A stretch of DNA of 64,000 nucleotides from Thermotoga sp. KOL6 (GTDB taxonomy: Bacteria > Thermotogota > Thermotogae > Thermotogales > Thermotogaceae), in NCBI RefSeq assembly GCF_002866025.1, contig NZ_LNDE01000002.1, forward strand, positions 124,001 through 188,000, in the 5' to 3' direction. Positions within the stretch are counted from its first letter, which is position 1; each line of letters begins with the position of its first letter. This document shows, in pieces, positions 15,387 to 24,957 of the stretch. The notes beneath the pieces were generated by a model. That model saw nothing but the letters and a program-made list of their open reading frames with translations, made no database searches and was not told the DNA's origin. The translations under genes and the position numbers were made by a program.

Positions 15387-16645
15387 AGATTGAACCTGCA
15401 AAGAGCGTGAAGGGAGTTTTGAGTGTTCCTCCCGACAAGTCTATAACGCATAGAGCCCTCATTCTGGCTGCCCTTTCTGAGACGGAAAGTACGCTTTATA
15501 ATCTATTGAGATGTCTTGATACGGAAAGAACTTATGATATTCTTCGAATACTCGGAACGGAGTTCGCAGGTGATTGGAAAAAAATGAAAGTTTTTCCAAA
15601 ACCATTCGTTGAGCCAATTGAACCTCTTTTCTGTGGAAACTCTGGTACAACAACGAGACTGATGAGCGGTGTTCTGGCTTCCTACAAAATGTTTACTGTA
15701 CTGTACGGTGACGATTCTCTATCCAAAAGACCTATGGGGAGAGTTATTGAACCCCTTGAAATCATGGGAGCAAGATTCATGGCACGTCGGAACAACTATT
15801 TGCCTATGGCTATAAAAGGCAATCGTCTTTCGGGAATAAGCTACAAAACACCTGTTGCGAGTGCTCAAGTGAAAAGTGCTATTCTCCTGGCTGGACTGAA
15901 GGCTGACGGGAAAACGATCGTTATCGAGCCGCGGAAGAGTAGGGATCACACAGAGAGAATGTTGAAGAATTTAGGAGTTCCTGTCCACGAAGAAGGAACA
16001 CGCGTGGTTTTGAACCCTTCTTCTTTCAGAGGATTTCAGATAGAGATACCAGGAGATATTTCTTCGGCTTCTTTCTTCGTTGTTTTAGGTGCAATACATC
16101 CCAACGCTCGTATTACTGTGAACGACGTGGGGTTGAATCCTACTCGTATAGGTCTCCTCGAGGTTATGAAACTCATGGGGGCAAACGTAGAATGGAAAAT
16201 CACGAGAGAAGATCTCGAACCGATTGGAAGGATCGAAGTAGAGACATCTCCAAATTTGAAAGGCATCATCGTTCCAAAAGAGTTGATCCCGTCCATGATA
16301 GATGAACTTCCCCTTGTCGCATTACTTGGTGCCTTTGCCGAGGGTGAAACAATCGTCAGAAACGCGGAGGAGTTGAGAAAGAAAGAGTCAGACAGGATAA
16401 GTGTTCTTGTAGGGAATTTCAGGAAAATAGGAGTAAAAATCGAGGAGTACAATGATGGTTTCAAAATTACTGGCAAACAGAGAATAAAAGGAGGTAAGGT
16501 GGATCCGAAAGGGGATCATAGAATAGCAATGCTTTTCTCTATAGCAGGAGTTGTGAGTGAAGAAGGAATAGAAGTGCAAAACCACGGGTGTGTGGAAGTG
16601 TCTTTTCCCAATTTCTACGAACTTCTCGAGAAGGTGATAGAGTGA
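15383..16645 (+). CDS. aroA: 3-phosphoshikimate 1-carboxyvinyltransferase (EPSP synthase)
   Basis: Transfers the enolpyruvyl group of PEP to shikimate 3-phosphate. 420 residues of normal length, with [15 protein letters not shown] (about 17-31), the [12 protein letters not shown] motif (about 85-96), and the late DHRIAM motif that binds PEP. It overlaps tyrA (ATGA) and aroE (GTGA) by four bases. Its [10 protein letters not shown] loop is the family-typical one. Confidence 0.95.
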   Translation: MKIEPAKSVKGVLSVPPDKSITHRALILAALSETESTLYNLLRCLDTERTYDILRILGTEFAGDWKKMKVFPKPFVEPIEPLFCGNSGTTTRLMSGVLASYKMFTVLYGDDSLSKRPMGRVIEPLEIMGARFMARRNNYLPMAIKGNRLSGISYKTPVASAQVKSAILLAGLKADGKTIVIEPRKSRDHTERMLKNLGVPVHEEGTRVVLNPSSFRGFQIEIPGDISSASFFVVLGAIHPNARITVNDVGLNPTRIGLLEVMKLMGANVEWKITREDLEPIGRIEVETSPNLKGIIVPKELIPSMIDELPLVALLGAFAEGETIVRNAEELRKKESDRISVLVGNFRKIGVKIEEYNDGFKITGKQRIKGGKVDPKGDHRIAMLFSIAGVVSEEGIEVQNHGCVEVSFPNFYELLEKVIE

Positions 16646-17403
16646 AATTCTGCATAATTGGTTACCCAGTTAAACACAGTATATCTCCCAAGTTGTACAA
16701 CGAATATTTCAAGAAAGCTAGAATGAACCATTCTTACGATATGAAGGAGATACCTCCTGAGCTTTTTGGTTCCGAAATTGAGAAAGTGTTAGAGGAATAC
16801 GATGGTTTCAACGTCACGATCCCTCACAAGGAAAGAATGATGAAGTATATTGAACCTTCTGAAGAGGCGAAAGCAATAAAAGCAGTCAACTGTGTTTACA
16901 AAGGAAAGGGATATAACACCGATTGGTTGGGTGTGTTGAAGTCACTTGAGACGGTGGAGGTAGAAGAACCAGCAGTGGTCGTGGGAGCAGGAGGAGCTGC
17001 ACGGGCGTTGATCTATGCCCTTCTTCAAAAAGGAGTGAAAGATATTTGGGTAACGAACAGAACTCTCGAAAAAGCAAGGAATTTAGAATTCCCCGTTCAA
17101 GTTTTTTCCTTTGACCAACTTGAAGAAATGGTGAAAAAAGCTCGTAGTTTTTTTAACGCCACTTCTGTGGGAATGAAAGGGGAAAGATTCAATATTTCTG
17201 AAGATTCTTTGAGAGACCTTAATCTCGTTTACGACGTGATATATTTTGATACTCCGCTTGTAACCACAGCGAAAAAGCTCGGTATAAGGTATGTCATAAA
17301 AGGGAATCTGATGTTCTATTATCAGGCTATGGAGAATCTTAAGATATGGGGAATATTTGTCGAAGGAAATTTTTACGAGGTGTTCAAGGAGGTTCTAGGA
17401 TGA
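16642..17403 (+). CDS. aroE: shikimate dehydrogenase
   Basis: NADP-dependent reduction of 3-dehydroshikimate. 253 residues from the GTG that overlaps the aroA stop. Motifs: [14 protein letters not shown] (shikimate-binding serines), NVTIPHKE (catalytic Lys), DWLG, the Rossmann [10 protein letters not shown], and the NADP-specific [10 protein letters not shown] longer frame begins at 16588 inside aroA but its extra 18 residues are not family-like. Confidence 0.94.
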   Translation: MKFCIIGYPVKHSISPKLYNEYFKKARMNHSYDMKEIPPELFGSEIEKVLEEYDGFNVTIPHKERMMKYIEPSEEAKAIKAVNCVYKGKGYNTDWLGVLKSLETVEVEEPAVVVGAGGAARALIYALLQKGVKDIWVTNRTLEKARNLEFPVQVFSFDQLEEMVKKARSFFNATSVGMKGERFNISEDSLRDLNLVYDVIYFDTPLVTTAKKLGIRYVIKGNLMFYYQAMENLKIWGIFVEGNFYEVFKEVLG

Positions 17404-18530
17404 AACTCACAATAGCAGGTGATTCGCATGGAAAGTGCATGGTTGCCGTTTTAGAGGGTATCCCTGCAGGAGTGAAGATCGATGAAGACATTATGAAAAC
17501 TGATTTATTCAGAAGGAGAAACTGTTATGGTAGAGGAAAGAGAATGAACATGGAAGAAGATAACTTTGAGATAGTTTCTGGAGTCTGGAAAGGTCTTACA
17601 ACAGGAGCGCCTATCACGATCCTCATCCCAAACAAATCAGGGAATCCTGTAAAAGATGTTCGAAGTGTTCCAAGACCAGGTCATGTGGATTTTTCTGCAT
17701 GGGTAAAGTACAAACTGCCAGATTTGAATGTTTATGTGGAACGTGCCAGTGCAAGATGGACTGTGGCTTTAACTGCCGTCGGATCGTTGTTGAAAAGTCT
17801 TTTGAAAGAATTTGGAATAGAGATTATGGGTTTTGTTACGAGGATAGGGAATATTGAAGTCAAAGAGACTCCTTCGAATTATGAAGAAATAAAAAAGAGA
17901 AGAGACGAATCCCCTGTGTTCTGTCCGGATCTGGAAGCAACGAAGAAGATGATTGAAGAGATAGATAAAGCAAAGAAAAAGGGGAATACCCTCGGAGGGA
18001 AGATAAAAGTAATTGCCAGGGGTGTTCCAATGGGAATAGGAAGCTATTCGAACTTGTTCAAAAGACTCGACTCGAAAATAGGATCTCTTTTCTTTGCTAT
18101 TCCTGCGGTGAAAGGGGTTATTGTGGGAAGTGAAGAAATGTGGTATGGATTCGATTATTTGGATGAGTTTGAAATCGTAAACGATCGGATAAAAAGAAAA
18201 ACGAACAATCTTGGTGGAATAGAGGGTGGAATTTCTAATGGAGAAGATATTTGGGTGAACGTTTATGTAAAACCTATTCCCACAACGGGAAAATCTTTGA
18301 ATTCTGTTGATTTGAGAACTCTCAAACCTGCTAGAACTCCTTATGTTAGATCCGATGTAACGGCTGTCCCACCCGCTTCCGTGGTTAGTGAGGCAGCGCT
18401 CGCGGTTGTGTTGGCCGATGCTCTACTCGAACACCTGGGTGATGGAAACATTCAGGATTTGAAAAGGAGGCTTGAAAATGAAAGTCTTCCTCGTTGGGAT
18501 GATGGGTTCTGGGAAAAGTACGATCGGTAA
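17400..18530 (+). CDS. aroC: chorismate synthase
   Basis: FMN-dependent 1,4-elimination converting EPSP to chorismate, the branch-point product. 376 residues from the ATG overlapping the aroE stop (ATGA). Motifs: GDSHGK near the N-terminus, RRRNCYGRG, NKSGNP, RPGHVDFSA, ERASARWT and the late PVRSDV-like RTPYVRSDVTAVPPAS. The last 53 bases overlap the start of aroKB in another frame. An in-frame ATG at 17346 lies inside aroE and is not used here. Confidence 0.94.
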   Translation: MKLTIAGDSHGKCMVAVLEGIPAGVKIDEDIMKTDLFRRRNCYGRGKRMNMEEDNFEIVSGVWKGLTTGAPITILIPNKSGNPVKDVRSVPRPGHVDFSAWVKYKLPDLNVYVERASARWTVALTAVGSLLKSLLKEFGIEIMGFVTRIGNIEVKETPSNYEEIKKRRDESPVFCPDLEATKKMIEEIDKAKKKGNTLGGKIKVIARGVPMGIGSYSNLFKRLDSKIGSLFFAIPAVKGVIVGSEEMWYGFDYLDEFEIVNDRIKRKTNNLGGIEGGISNGEDIWVNVYVKPIPTTGKSLNSVDLRTLKPARTPYVRSDVTAVPPASVVSEAALAVVLADALLEHLGDGNIQDLKRRLENESLPRWDDGFWEKYDR

Positions 18531-19956
18531 GAAGGTAGCTGAGATCCTCGATCTTCAGTTCGTGGATATGGACGAGGAGATAGAAAAGAGAGAGGGGAAA
18601 AGTATCAAAAGGATATTCGAAGAAGATGGCGAGGATTATTTTCGTTTGAAAGAAAAGGAACTTTTGAAAGAACTCATTCAGAAAGACAATGTTGTAGTGT
18701 CAACAGGTGGAGGCGTGGTGACCGACCCCGAAAACAGAGCTCTTTTAAGAAGAACGAAAACACTTTTTCTCTACGCTCCTCCTGAAGAGCTGGTTCAACG
18801 AGTTACTGTGGAAAACAGACCCCTTCTCAGTGAAGGGAAGGAAAAGATATACGAAATATGGGAGAAGCGAAAATCATTTTATGCAGAGTTCAAGAGAATA
18901 GATACTTCGAAATTGAACGAATGGGAAACAACCGCTCTTGTTGTGCTTGAAACTCTCGATGAAATAGAAGTGACATCGATCGAGAAACCCCACCGTATTG
19001 AGGTCGTTCTTGGTGGCTTTAAAAGAGTGAAAAACGAAGAATTAGTCTTTACCACGGAGAGAGTAGAAAAGATTTATGGAAGGTACCTTCCAGAAAGGAA
19101 ACTTCTCTTTCCTGATGGTGAAGAGGTGAAAACCCTCGAACATGTGTCTAGGGCTTATTACGAGCTCGTGCGAATGGATTTTCCCAGGGGTGAAACTATA
19201 GCGGGTGTTGGTGGGGGAGCACTCACAGACTTCACGGGTTTTATAGCGAGTACCTTCAAAAGAGGTGTTGGCCTTTCTTTTTATCCAACAACTTTGCTAG
19301 CCCAAGTTGATGCTTCTGTTGGTGGAAAAAACGCAATAGATTTCGCTGGCGTGAAGAACGTTATAGGGACTTTCAGAATGCCAGATTATGTGATTATAGA
19401 TCCCTCAGTGACGATTTCTATGGACGAAGGTAGATTTGAAGAAGGTATAGTCGAGGCGTTCAAAATGATTCTCATTTCTGGTAGGGGAGTAGATCTTCTC
19501 GATGATCCAAAGGGAATAGAGAAGAGAAATCTCAAAATCATCAGTGAAATGGTGAGAATTTCTGTTGAAGAAAAAGCAAAGATAGTGATGGAAGATCCAT
19601 ACGATATGGGGATCAGACATGTTCTAAACCTAGGTCACACTTTGGGACATGTTTACGAAATGCTAGAAGAAATCCCTCATGGAATAGCGGTGGCATGGGG
19701 ATTGGAGAAGGAAACTATGTATCTTTACAGGAGAGGGGTTGTCTCAAAAAAGATTTTGAAATGGATCGTTGAAAAGCTCAAGCAGATTGTACCAATTCCT
19801 GTACCTTCTGTCGATAAAGAAAGAGCGAAGGAACTCATTTTGAACGACAAAAAAATATTGAAAGGTTCTAAAGTTCGACTTCCCTATGTAAAAGAAATAG
19901 GAAAGGTGGATTTCTTGGAAGTGGATCCTCTTGACCTTTTGGAGGTGATAGATTGA
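18478..19956 (+). CDS. aroKB: fused shikimate kinase / 3-dehydroquinate synthase
   Basis: 492 residues carrying two non-consecutive pathway enzymes. Residues 1-about 160 are AroK: Walker A GMMGSGKST, DMDEEIEKREG, and the shikimate-binding TGGGVV. Residues about 165-492 are AroB: the NAD site GVGGGALTDFTGFIAS, PTTLLAQVDASVGGKN, and the zinc ligands including HVLNLGHTLGH. The ATG at 18478 is preceded by AAAAGGAGGCTTGAAA inside aroC. The same fusion is known in T. maritima. Confidence 0.95.
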   Translation: MKVFLVGMMGSGKSTIGKKVAEILDLQFVDMDEEIEKREGKSIKRIFEEDGEDYFRLKEKELLKELIQKDNVVVSTGGGVVTDPENRALLRRTKTLFLYAPPEELVQRVTVENRPLLSEGKEKIYEIWEKRKSFYAEFKRIDTSKLNEWETTALVVLETLDEIEVTSIEKPHRIEVVLGGFKRVKNEELVFTTERVEKIYGRYLPERKLLFPDGEEVKTLEHVSRAYYELVRMDFPRGETIAGVGGGALTDFTGFIASTFKRGVGLSFYPTTLLAQVDASVGGKNAIDFAGVKNVIGTFRMPDYVIIDPSVTISMDEGRFEEGIVEAFKMILISGRGVDLLDDPKGIEKRNLKIISEMVRISVEEKAKIVMEDPYDMGIRHVLNLGHTLGHVYEMLEEIPHGIAVAWGLEKETMYLYRRGVVSKKILKWIVEKLKQIVPIPVPSVDKERAKELILNDKKILKGSKVRLPYVKEIGKVDFLEVDPLDLLEVID

Positions 19957-20387
19957 AGATTCTCGTCGTAAATGGACCGAATCTGAACATGTTGGGAAAG
20001 AGAGATAAGAATGTCTATGGTAATTTTACGCACAACTATTTGGTAGAGGAAATAAAAAAGTGGGGGGAGGAAAACAGCATAGAAGTGGAAGTTTTCCAGT
20101 CTAATCACGAGGGGGAGATTATCGATCGATTACATAGACTAGATTTCGATGGACTTGTGATAAATCCTGGAGCTTTTACTCATTACAGTTATGCTATAAG
20201 AGACGCCCTTGAAATAGTGAAAGTACCGAAGGTAGAGGTTCATATTTCCAATATACATAAGAGAGAGGAATTCCGGAAAATAAGTGTCACGGTAGAAGCG
20301 TGCGATGGCCAAATCACTGGTCTTGGCCTGCACGGTTACATCTTGGCTTTGGAGTACATAAAAAGGAAATTGGAAGAGGTCATTTGA
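19953..20387 (+). CDS. aroQ: 3-dehydroquinate dehydratase, type II
   Basis: Dehydrates 3-dehydroquinate to 3-dehydroshikimate. 144 residues with NGPNLNMLGKR at the N-terminus, the active Tyr in the following DKNVYGNFT lid, SNHEGEIIDRLH, INPGAFTHYS, and the HISNIHKREEFR block. TTG start overlapping the aroKB stop. Last gene of the seven-gene operon. Its 3' end overlaps the convergent lysE-like gene by eight bases and no terminator is visible between them. Confidence 0.94.
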   Translation: MKILVVNGPNLNMLGKRDKNVYGNFTHNYLVEEIKKWGEENSIEVEVFQSNHEGEIIDRLHRLDFDGLVINPGAFTHYSYAIRDALEIVKVPKVEVHISNIHKREEFRKISVTVEACDGQITGLGLHGYILALEYIKRKLEEVI

Positions 20388-20991
20388 AAACACCAATTAA
20401 AAAATATATTCCAAAACCTATTAACATCAAGGACGTCAAAATTAGCATAATCTTGTACACCACTTTCCATGAAGATTTTGCGAAAAGATGTCCAGAAATT
20501 CCTAAAAGGGTGTACCAGGATATGTCCGAAAGTATGTGGCCCAAGTAAAACATAAGAACTCCGAAAAAGAGAGATTCTTGTGCTTGAAGGAGAAAAGTGC
20601 TTCCTACCGTAAACCACCAAAAGAGGAAATAGGGGTTAGAAATGGATATGAGAACTCCTTGAAGAGGTATCGGAAGAGAGAGTTTTCTTTTTCTGCTCCT
20701 CAGGAACGATGGGAGTTCTCTCATCTCACGGAATTGAGAAATCCCCATGTAAATAAGGAATGAACCACCTGCTGCAGAGACAATCTTCATCGAAGCAGAA
20801 GATTTTAGTACTTGGACACCCGCGATCAAAAGGAGTACCAAGAACGCTTCTAGGATCACGTGTCCTAAGATCAATTTCAAAGAATTCTTCCAATTTTTTG
20901 CACTTTTTGAAATTGCCACCACCATTAAAGGTCCTGGTGCCATGGCACCGGAGAGACCCACAAGGAAGCTTCCAAGGAATATGGAGAGCAT
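20380..20991 (-). CDS. LysE/RhtB-family amino acid exporter
   Basis: 203 residues with about six membrane helices. The opening FLVGLSGAMAPGPLMVVAISKS is the family signature around helix 1. LysE/RhtB proteins export lysine, threonine, homoserine or other amino acids; substrate cannot be assigned. It lies divergently from the threonine ammonia-lyase gene, so threonine overflow is an attractive but unproven role. ATG behind AGAGGGATT. Confidence 0.88.
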   Translation of the reverse strand: MLSIFLGSFLVGLSGAMAPGPLMVVAISKSAKNWKNSLKLILGHVILEAFLVLLLIAGVQVLKSSASMKIVSAAGGSFLIYMGISQFREMRELPSFLRSRKRKLSLPIPLQGVLISISNPYFLFWWFTVGSTFLLQAQESLFFGVLMFYLGHILSDISWYTLLGISGHLFAKSSWKVVYKIMLILTSLMLIGFGIYFLIGVFK

Positions 20992-21023
20992 AATCCCTCT
21001 TCACCCGCCTTTGTTTTTCTAGG

Positions 21024-21051
21024 ATTCTATCAGAATTTATTCGCATCTCAA
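21024..21051 (-). promoter_or_regulatory. candidate promoter of the LysE-family gene
   Basis: Minus strand TTGAGA (21051-21046), 16-base spacer, TAGAAT (21029-21024), with TG one base before the -10 box. Confidence 0.5.
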
Positions 21052-21224
21052 AGTTTCTAAGGAACTTTCATGTAGATACTTCCTTGTTTTAAAATTTTCA
21101 AATTTTATTCCTCCGATGGGGAAAAACATGAAAATTGACTTTTTCATAGACAAGTAGAGAGCATCATTGTTTTGACGGGAAGTTTTTATTGTACAATTCA
21201 ATCGGTTCGAAAGGAGGTGGTAAT

Positions 21225-22430
21225 ATGGTCTCCATAGAGGATGTAAAAGAAGCTCAAGATGTTTTAAAGAAAGTAGTCCATCGAACTGCTCTAACTTATT
21301 CTTCTGTTTTGAGTGAAATTACTGGCGGAGAGATTTACTTGAAAATGGAAAATCTCCAAAAAACAGGTGCGTTCAAAATAAGAGGTGCTTACAACAAGAT
21401 AGCTCACTTGAGCGATGAGGAAAAAGAGAAAGGAGTTGTTGCTGCCTCCGCAGGGAATCACGCCCAGGGAGTTGCATTGGCTGCAAGAATTTTCGGTATT
21501 TCTGCAACCATCGTCATGCCGAAATACGCGCCTCTGTCAAAGATCACTAAAACAAAGAAATTGGGAGCGCAAGTGATCCTCGAAGGTAATGTCTTTGACG
21601 AAGCATATGAGGCAGCTTTGAGAATTCAAGAAAAAACTGGAGCGGTTTTCATCCATCCCTTCAACGATCCTTATGTGATAGCAGGGCAAGGAACAATAGG
21701 ACTTGAAATACTAGAAGATTTGCCGGATGTGGATCTCGTTGTCGTACCAGTTGGCGGAGGAGGGTTGATATCTGGTATCTCTGTTGCTATTAAATCCTCA
21801 AAGCCTGGCGTTCAGGTGATAGGGGTCCAAACTGAGAACATGCCTTCTATGGTTGCTTCTTTGAGACGAGGAAAAGTGGAAAAGGTGGAAGGAAAACCCA
21901 CTCTCGCCGATGGAATAGCTGTGAAAAAGCCCGGAGATTTGACGTTCGAGATAATAAAAAAATACGTTGATGAAATGATTCTGGTTAACGAAGAAGAAAT
22001 AGCAGATGCAATTCTTTTTCTTTTGGAACAAGCAAAGGTAGTAGCTGAGGGAGCAGGGGCTGTTGGTGTAGCGGCTCTCTTGAACAGATTAGATGTGAAG
22101 GGGAAGAAAGTTGCGATTGTTATAAGCGGTGGGAACATAGATGTGAACATGATAGATCGCATAATAAACAAAGGACTCGTAAAAAGTGGTAGGAAGGTCT
22201 TCATAGAAACTTTCGTGATGGATAGACCAGGTGCGCTCAAAGAGCTTCTCGGAGTTGTGGCAGAACTGGGAGCAAACGTCCTTTCTGTATCCCATAACAG
22301 ATCTTCCAAAGATGTTCCAATCGGATATGCGAAAATAGAACTCGAGCTTGAAACAGTCGACGAAAAGCATGTCGAAGAGATAGAAAGAGTCCTTATCGCC
22401 AAGGGATACGAAGTGAGAATACCCGGATGA
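21225..22430 (+). CDS. ilvA: threonine ammonia-lyase (threonine dehydratase) with C-terminal ACT domain
   Basis: PLP enzyme deaminating threonine to 2-oxobutyrate. 401 residues. The PLP lysine is in [17 protein letters not shown] (about 45-61), the substrate loop is [12 protein letters not shown], and the phosphate cup GGGGLISG. An ACT-like regulatory domain occupies about residues 330-401 ([16 protein letters not shown]). One short ACT domain points to the catabolic/TdcB-like type; isoleucine supply is also possible. The ATG at 21225 follows GGAGGTGGTAAT; a longer frame from 21189 lacks support. Confidence 0.9.
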   Translation: MVSIEDVKEAQDVLKKVVHRTALTYSSVLSEITGGEIYLKMENLQKTGAFKIRGAYNKIAHLSDEEKEKGVVAASAGNHAQGVALAARIFGISATIVMPKYAPLSKITKTKKLGAQVILEGNVFDEAYEAALRIQEKTGAVFIHPFNDPYVIAGQGTIGLEILEDLPDVDLVVVPVGGGGLISGISVAIKSSKPGVQVIGVQTENMPSMVASLRRGKVEKVEGKPTLADGIAVKKPGDLTFEIIKKYVDEMILVNEEEIADAILFLLEQAKVVAEGAGAVGVAALLNRLDVKGKKVAIVISGGNIDVNMIDRIINKGLVKSGRKVFIETFVMDRPGALKELLGVVAELGANVLSVSHNRSSKDVPIGYAKIELELETVDEKHVEEIERVLIAKGYEVRIPG

Positions 22431-22445
22431 CTGTATGAGAAAATT

Positions 22446-22478
22446 TTCACAATTGTAATCGTTATGAGATTCACAATT
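22446..22478. repeat. direct repeat TTCACAATT upstream of the alcohol dehydrogenase
   Basis: TTCACAATT at 22446-22454 and again at 22470-22478, 24 bases apart, upstream of TTACGAT and the start at 22520. It could be a tandem regulator site, but nine-base repeats in A+T-rich DNA may also arise by chance. Confidence 0.3.
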
Positions 22479-22519
22479 AAGTTACATGGTTTACGATCGA
22501 CACTGGGAGGTGATAAACG

Positions 22520-23735
22520 ATGTGGACCAAAGAAGTTGATATAAAAAATGTAGTTGAAATGAGGCTCAAAACAACTTGCTACTTCGGTGTCGGTGCTCTG
22601 GGAAAGATAAAAGATATTCTCGATTTTTTGAAGGAGAAAATGGGAATCAGATCAATAGCCATTATCACAGATAAAGTTGCATACAAGGTTACTGGTGTTT
22701 GGGATGTTCTGGAACCCGAGTTGAAGAGGAAGGGTATCGAGTACATAGTGTATGAAAATGTTACACCGAATCCAACTACTGCGCAAATAAATGAGGCAAC
22801 GAAGAAAGCTTTGGATATTAACGCTCAAGCGGTAATCGGTATTGGTGGGGGAAGTCCTATAGACACAGCTATAAAGTGTGGCGATTCTCTTGGAATATTC
22901 TCAAAGGAGTGCTGAGGAATTGTATGAGCAAAAGTTTGCTCCAGAGAGGGCAAAACCCATAGTGGCTATAAACACAACTCATGGTACTGGTACAGAGGTT
23001 GATAGGTTCGCAGTGGCATCTATTCTCGAAAAAGAATACAAGCCAGCAATTGCATATGATTGTATATATCCAACCTTTTCTATCGATGATCCAGAACTTA
23101 CAAAAACACTTCCAGAAAAACAAAGTATTTATACATCACTGGACGCTCTAAACCATGTAACGGAAGCATCGACAACCGTTCTAACGAATTCTCTCTCTAT
23201 AAACCTTGCAAGGGACACTGTGGAACTGATAGCAGAATATCTACCAAAGGTGATTGAAGAACCTGAAAATTTGGAAACACGTTATTTCTTAATGTACGCT
23301 TCCATGATTGCCGGTGTTTCTTTCGATAACGGCATGCTACACCTCACACACGCTCTCGAGCATCCATTGAGTGCCGTAAAACCAGACTTGCCCCATGGGT
23401 TGGGGCTTGCAATGCTCCTTCCAGCTGTTGTTAAGTATACTTATAAAGTTAAACCTCAGATACTAGCCTATATCTATCAGCCAATAATCCCCGGGCTAAA
23501 GGGTATATCAGACGAAGCCGAGGAAGTTGCTGCGAAGCTGGAGCAGTGGATTTTCGAGCTTGGAGTTAAAGAAAAACTCGCGGACGTCGGTTTTTCGGAG
23601 GAAGATATTCCCAAACTCGTAAAACTTGCCTTCGAAACGCCTGTTCTCGATCTCCTTTTAAATTCAGCTCCGATGAATGTCGATAAGGAATTGGTCAAAA
23701 CGATTTATAGTGAATCCATGAAACCTTACAATTGA
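22520..23735 (+). pseudogene. iron-containing alcohol dehydrogenase, interrupted by a one-base insertion
   Basis: The first frame (22520-22915) starts behind GGGAGGTGATAAACG and runs through the NAD motif GIGGGSPID-TA. The second frame then continues the family sequence from VAILLEYSQRS through the metal motifs (HLTHALEHPLSA, LPHGLGLAML) to 23735. The expected junction is DTAKSVAILL; the sequence GCTATAAAGTGTGGCG has one extra T at about 22872 compared with the in-frame reading GCTAAAAGTGTGGCG. Everything else is intact, so it is either a very recent inactivation, a sequencing error, or programmed slippage. A complete enzyme would have about 404 residues. Confidence 0.85.
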
Positions 23736-23758
23736 TTGGTACAAAGAGGCTACAACAA

Positions 23759-23785
23759 CAAGGGCAGGGAAATCCTGCCCTTTTT
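23759..23785 (+). terminator. intrinsic terminator after the alcohol dehydrogenase
   Basis: AGGGCAGG (23761-23768), loop GAAAT, CCTGCCCT (23774-23781), then TTTTC. A short promoter-like TAGAAT follows at 23789, before the next gene. Confidence 0.85.
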
Positions 23786-23813
23786 CTGTTAGAATATCTT
23801 TTGCGGAGGTGAA

Positions 23814-24023
23814 ATGTTGAGACTCGTTTCTGATATCTCGTTTTTTGTGGGGTTTGGTGCCCTTTTTGTATCCATCGTGTTCTTTGATCTTGGGACTCGT
23901 GCCATTAAACGAAAACAGGAACAAAAGAAAAGGTTTTACGATAAGAAGGGAAAGAAATTCCTTCTTTTGAGTCTCATTTTCTTTGCTGTATCCATAACTC
24001 TTGCGTTGGTTGGCAGGGGATGA
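23814..24023 (+). CDS. small two-helix membrane protein, unknown
   Basis: 69 residues; family not recognised. Two hydrophobic helices (about residues 7-25 and 48-66) flank a strongly basic loop (KRKQEQKKRFYDKKGKK) that should lie in the cytoplasm. GGAGGTGAA-ATG gives firm support for translation. It overlaps the following lipid kinase gene by four bases (ATGA), suggesting a shared role at the membrane, perhaps as a partner of that kinase. Confidence 0.7.
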   Translation: MLRLVSDISFFVGFGALFVSIVFFDLGTRAIKRKQEQKKRFYDKKGKKFLLLSLIFFAVSITLALVGRG

Positions 24024-24934
24024 GTGTGGTCTTTCTGATCTGCAATCCAGTATCGAATAGTGGAAATACTGGAAAAGTTTGGCCGAAAGTAAAAAAAATC
24101 CTTGAAAAATACGGAATATCATACGAAGTTATTTTCACGAAAAAGCCGGGTCATGCTGTTGAGATCTCTAGAGACGCTTGTATGAAAGGTTATGATAGGA
24201 TCGTCGCGATGGGTGGAGATGGTACAGTGAACGAAGTAGTAAACGGAGTGTTCTTGAGTGATTGTGACTTGGAAAAAGTTACTTTCGGATGGATCCCCGT
24301 TGGAAGTGGAAAGGACTGGGCCAGGACGATTAACGTTCCCTTGGATCTCGAAAAGGCAGTCGAAGTGTTGAAAAAAGGTAAAACTTTCGTGCAGGATTTG
24401 GGAATAGCAGAATATGAGGCACTGGATGGTAAAAGGAAAAAACGAGCGTTTGTTAACGTCGCTGGATTGTTTTTCGATGGATTTGTAACGTATAGAACAA
24501 ATCTTCTCAAGAAGAAGAGCAGATTTTCTTATTTTTTGAGGATTTTCTCTTCCATTTTAAAGTACAAACCCACGGATGCAATCATTGTAATCGATGGAAA
24601 GAAATGGAAAAAGAAAGTTTTCTCTATGAACGTTGGAATTTGTAAGTACAATGGAGGGGGGATGAACCAAGTACCCCATGCTGTTCCCGACGATGGACTT
24701 CTCGCGGTTACGGTGATCAACGATATAGGTAAACTCAGAATATTGGCTAATGTTCACAGGGTGTTTAATGGGAAACTTTTGGAGCATCCCGGTGTTGAAG
24801 GTTATCAAGCGCAGAGGGTGACCGTGGAATTTCAGAAAGAGGAACCAATAGAGCTGGATGGAGAAACTATTTGGGTAAAAAAAGTGACTTTCTCTATATT
24901 ACCAAAGGCATTGAAAGTAATGGTGGAAAAGTGA
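24020..24934 (+). CDS. YegS/diacylglycerol-kinase-family lipid kinase
   Basis: 304 residues. The nucleotide-binding signature MGGDGTVNEVVNG is at about 66-78, preceded by NPVSNSGNTGK; GSGKDWARTINVP and the late VPHAVPDDGLLAVTV belong to the second family domain. These enzymes phosphorylate diacylglycerol or related lipids on the inner membrane face; the Thermotoga substrate is unknown. ATG overlapping the small membrane protein stop; the gene ends inside the terminator it shares with the convergent glycosyltransferase gene. Confidence 0.88.
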   Translation: MSVVFLICNPVSNSGNTGKVWPKVKKILEKYGISYEVIFTKKPGHAVEISRDACMKGYDRIVAMGGDGTVNEVVNGVFLSDCDLEKVTFGWIPVGSGKDWARTINVPLDLEKAVEVLKKGKTFVQDLGIAEYEALDGKRKKRAFVNVAGLFFDGFVTYRTNLLKKKSRFSYFLRIFSSILKYKPTDAIIVIDGKKWKKKVFSMNVGICKYNGGGMNQVPHAVPDDGLLAVTVINDIGKLRILANVHRVFNGKLLEHPGVEGYQAQRVTVEFQKEEPIELDGETIWVKKVTFSILPKALKVMVEK

Positions 24935-24957
24935 GGGGAAAATACCCCTCACTTTTT
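24927..24957. terminator. bidirectional terminator between convergent genes
   Basis: AAAAGTGAGGGG, loop AAAATA, CCCCTCACTTTTT. Both strands end in a T-run, and the stop codons of the lipid kinase and of the glycosyltransferase are part of the stem or touch it. Confidence 0.85.
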
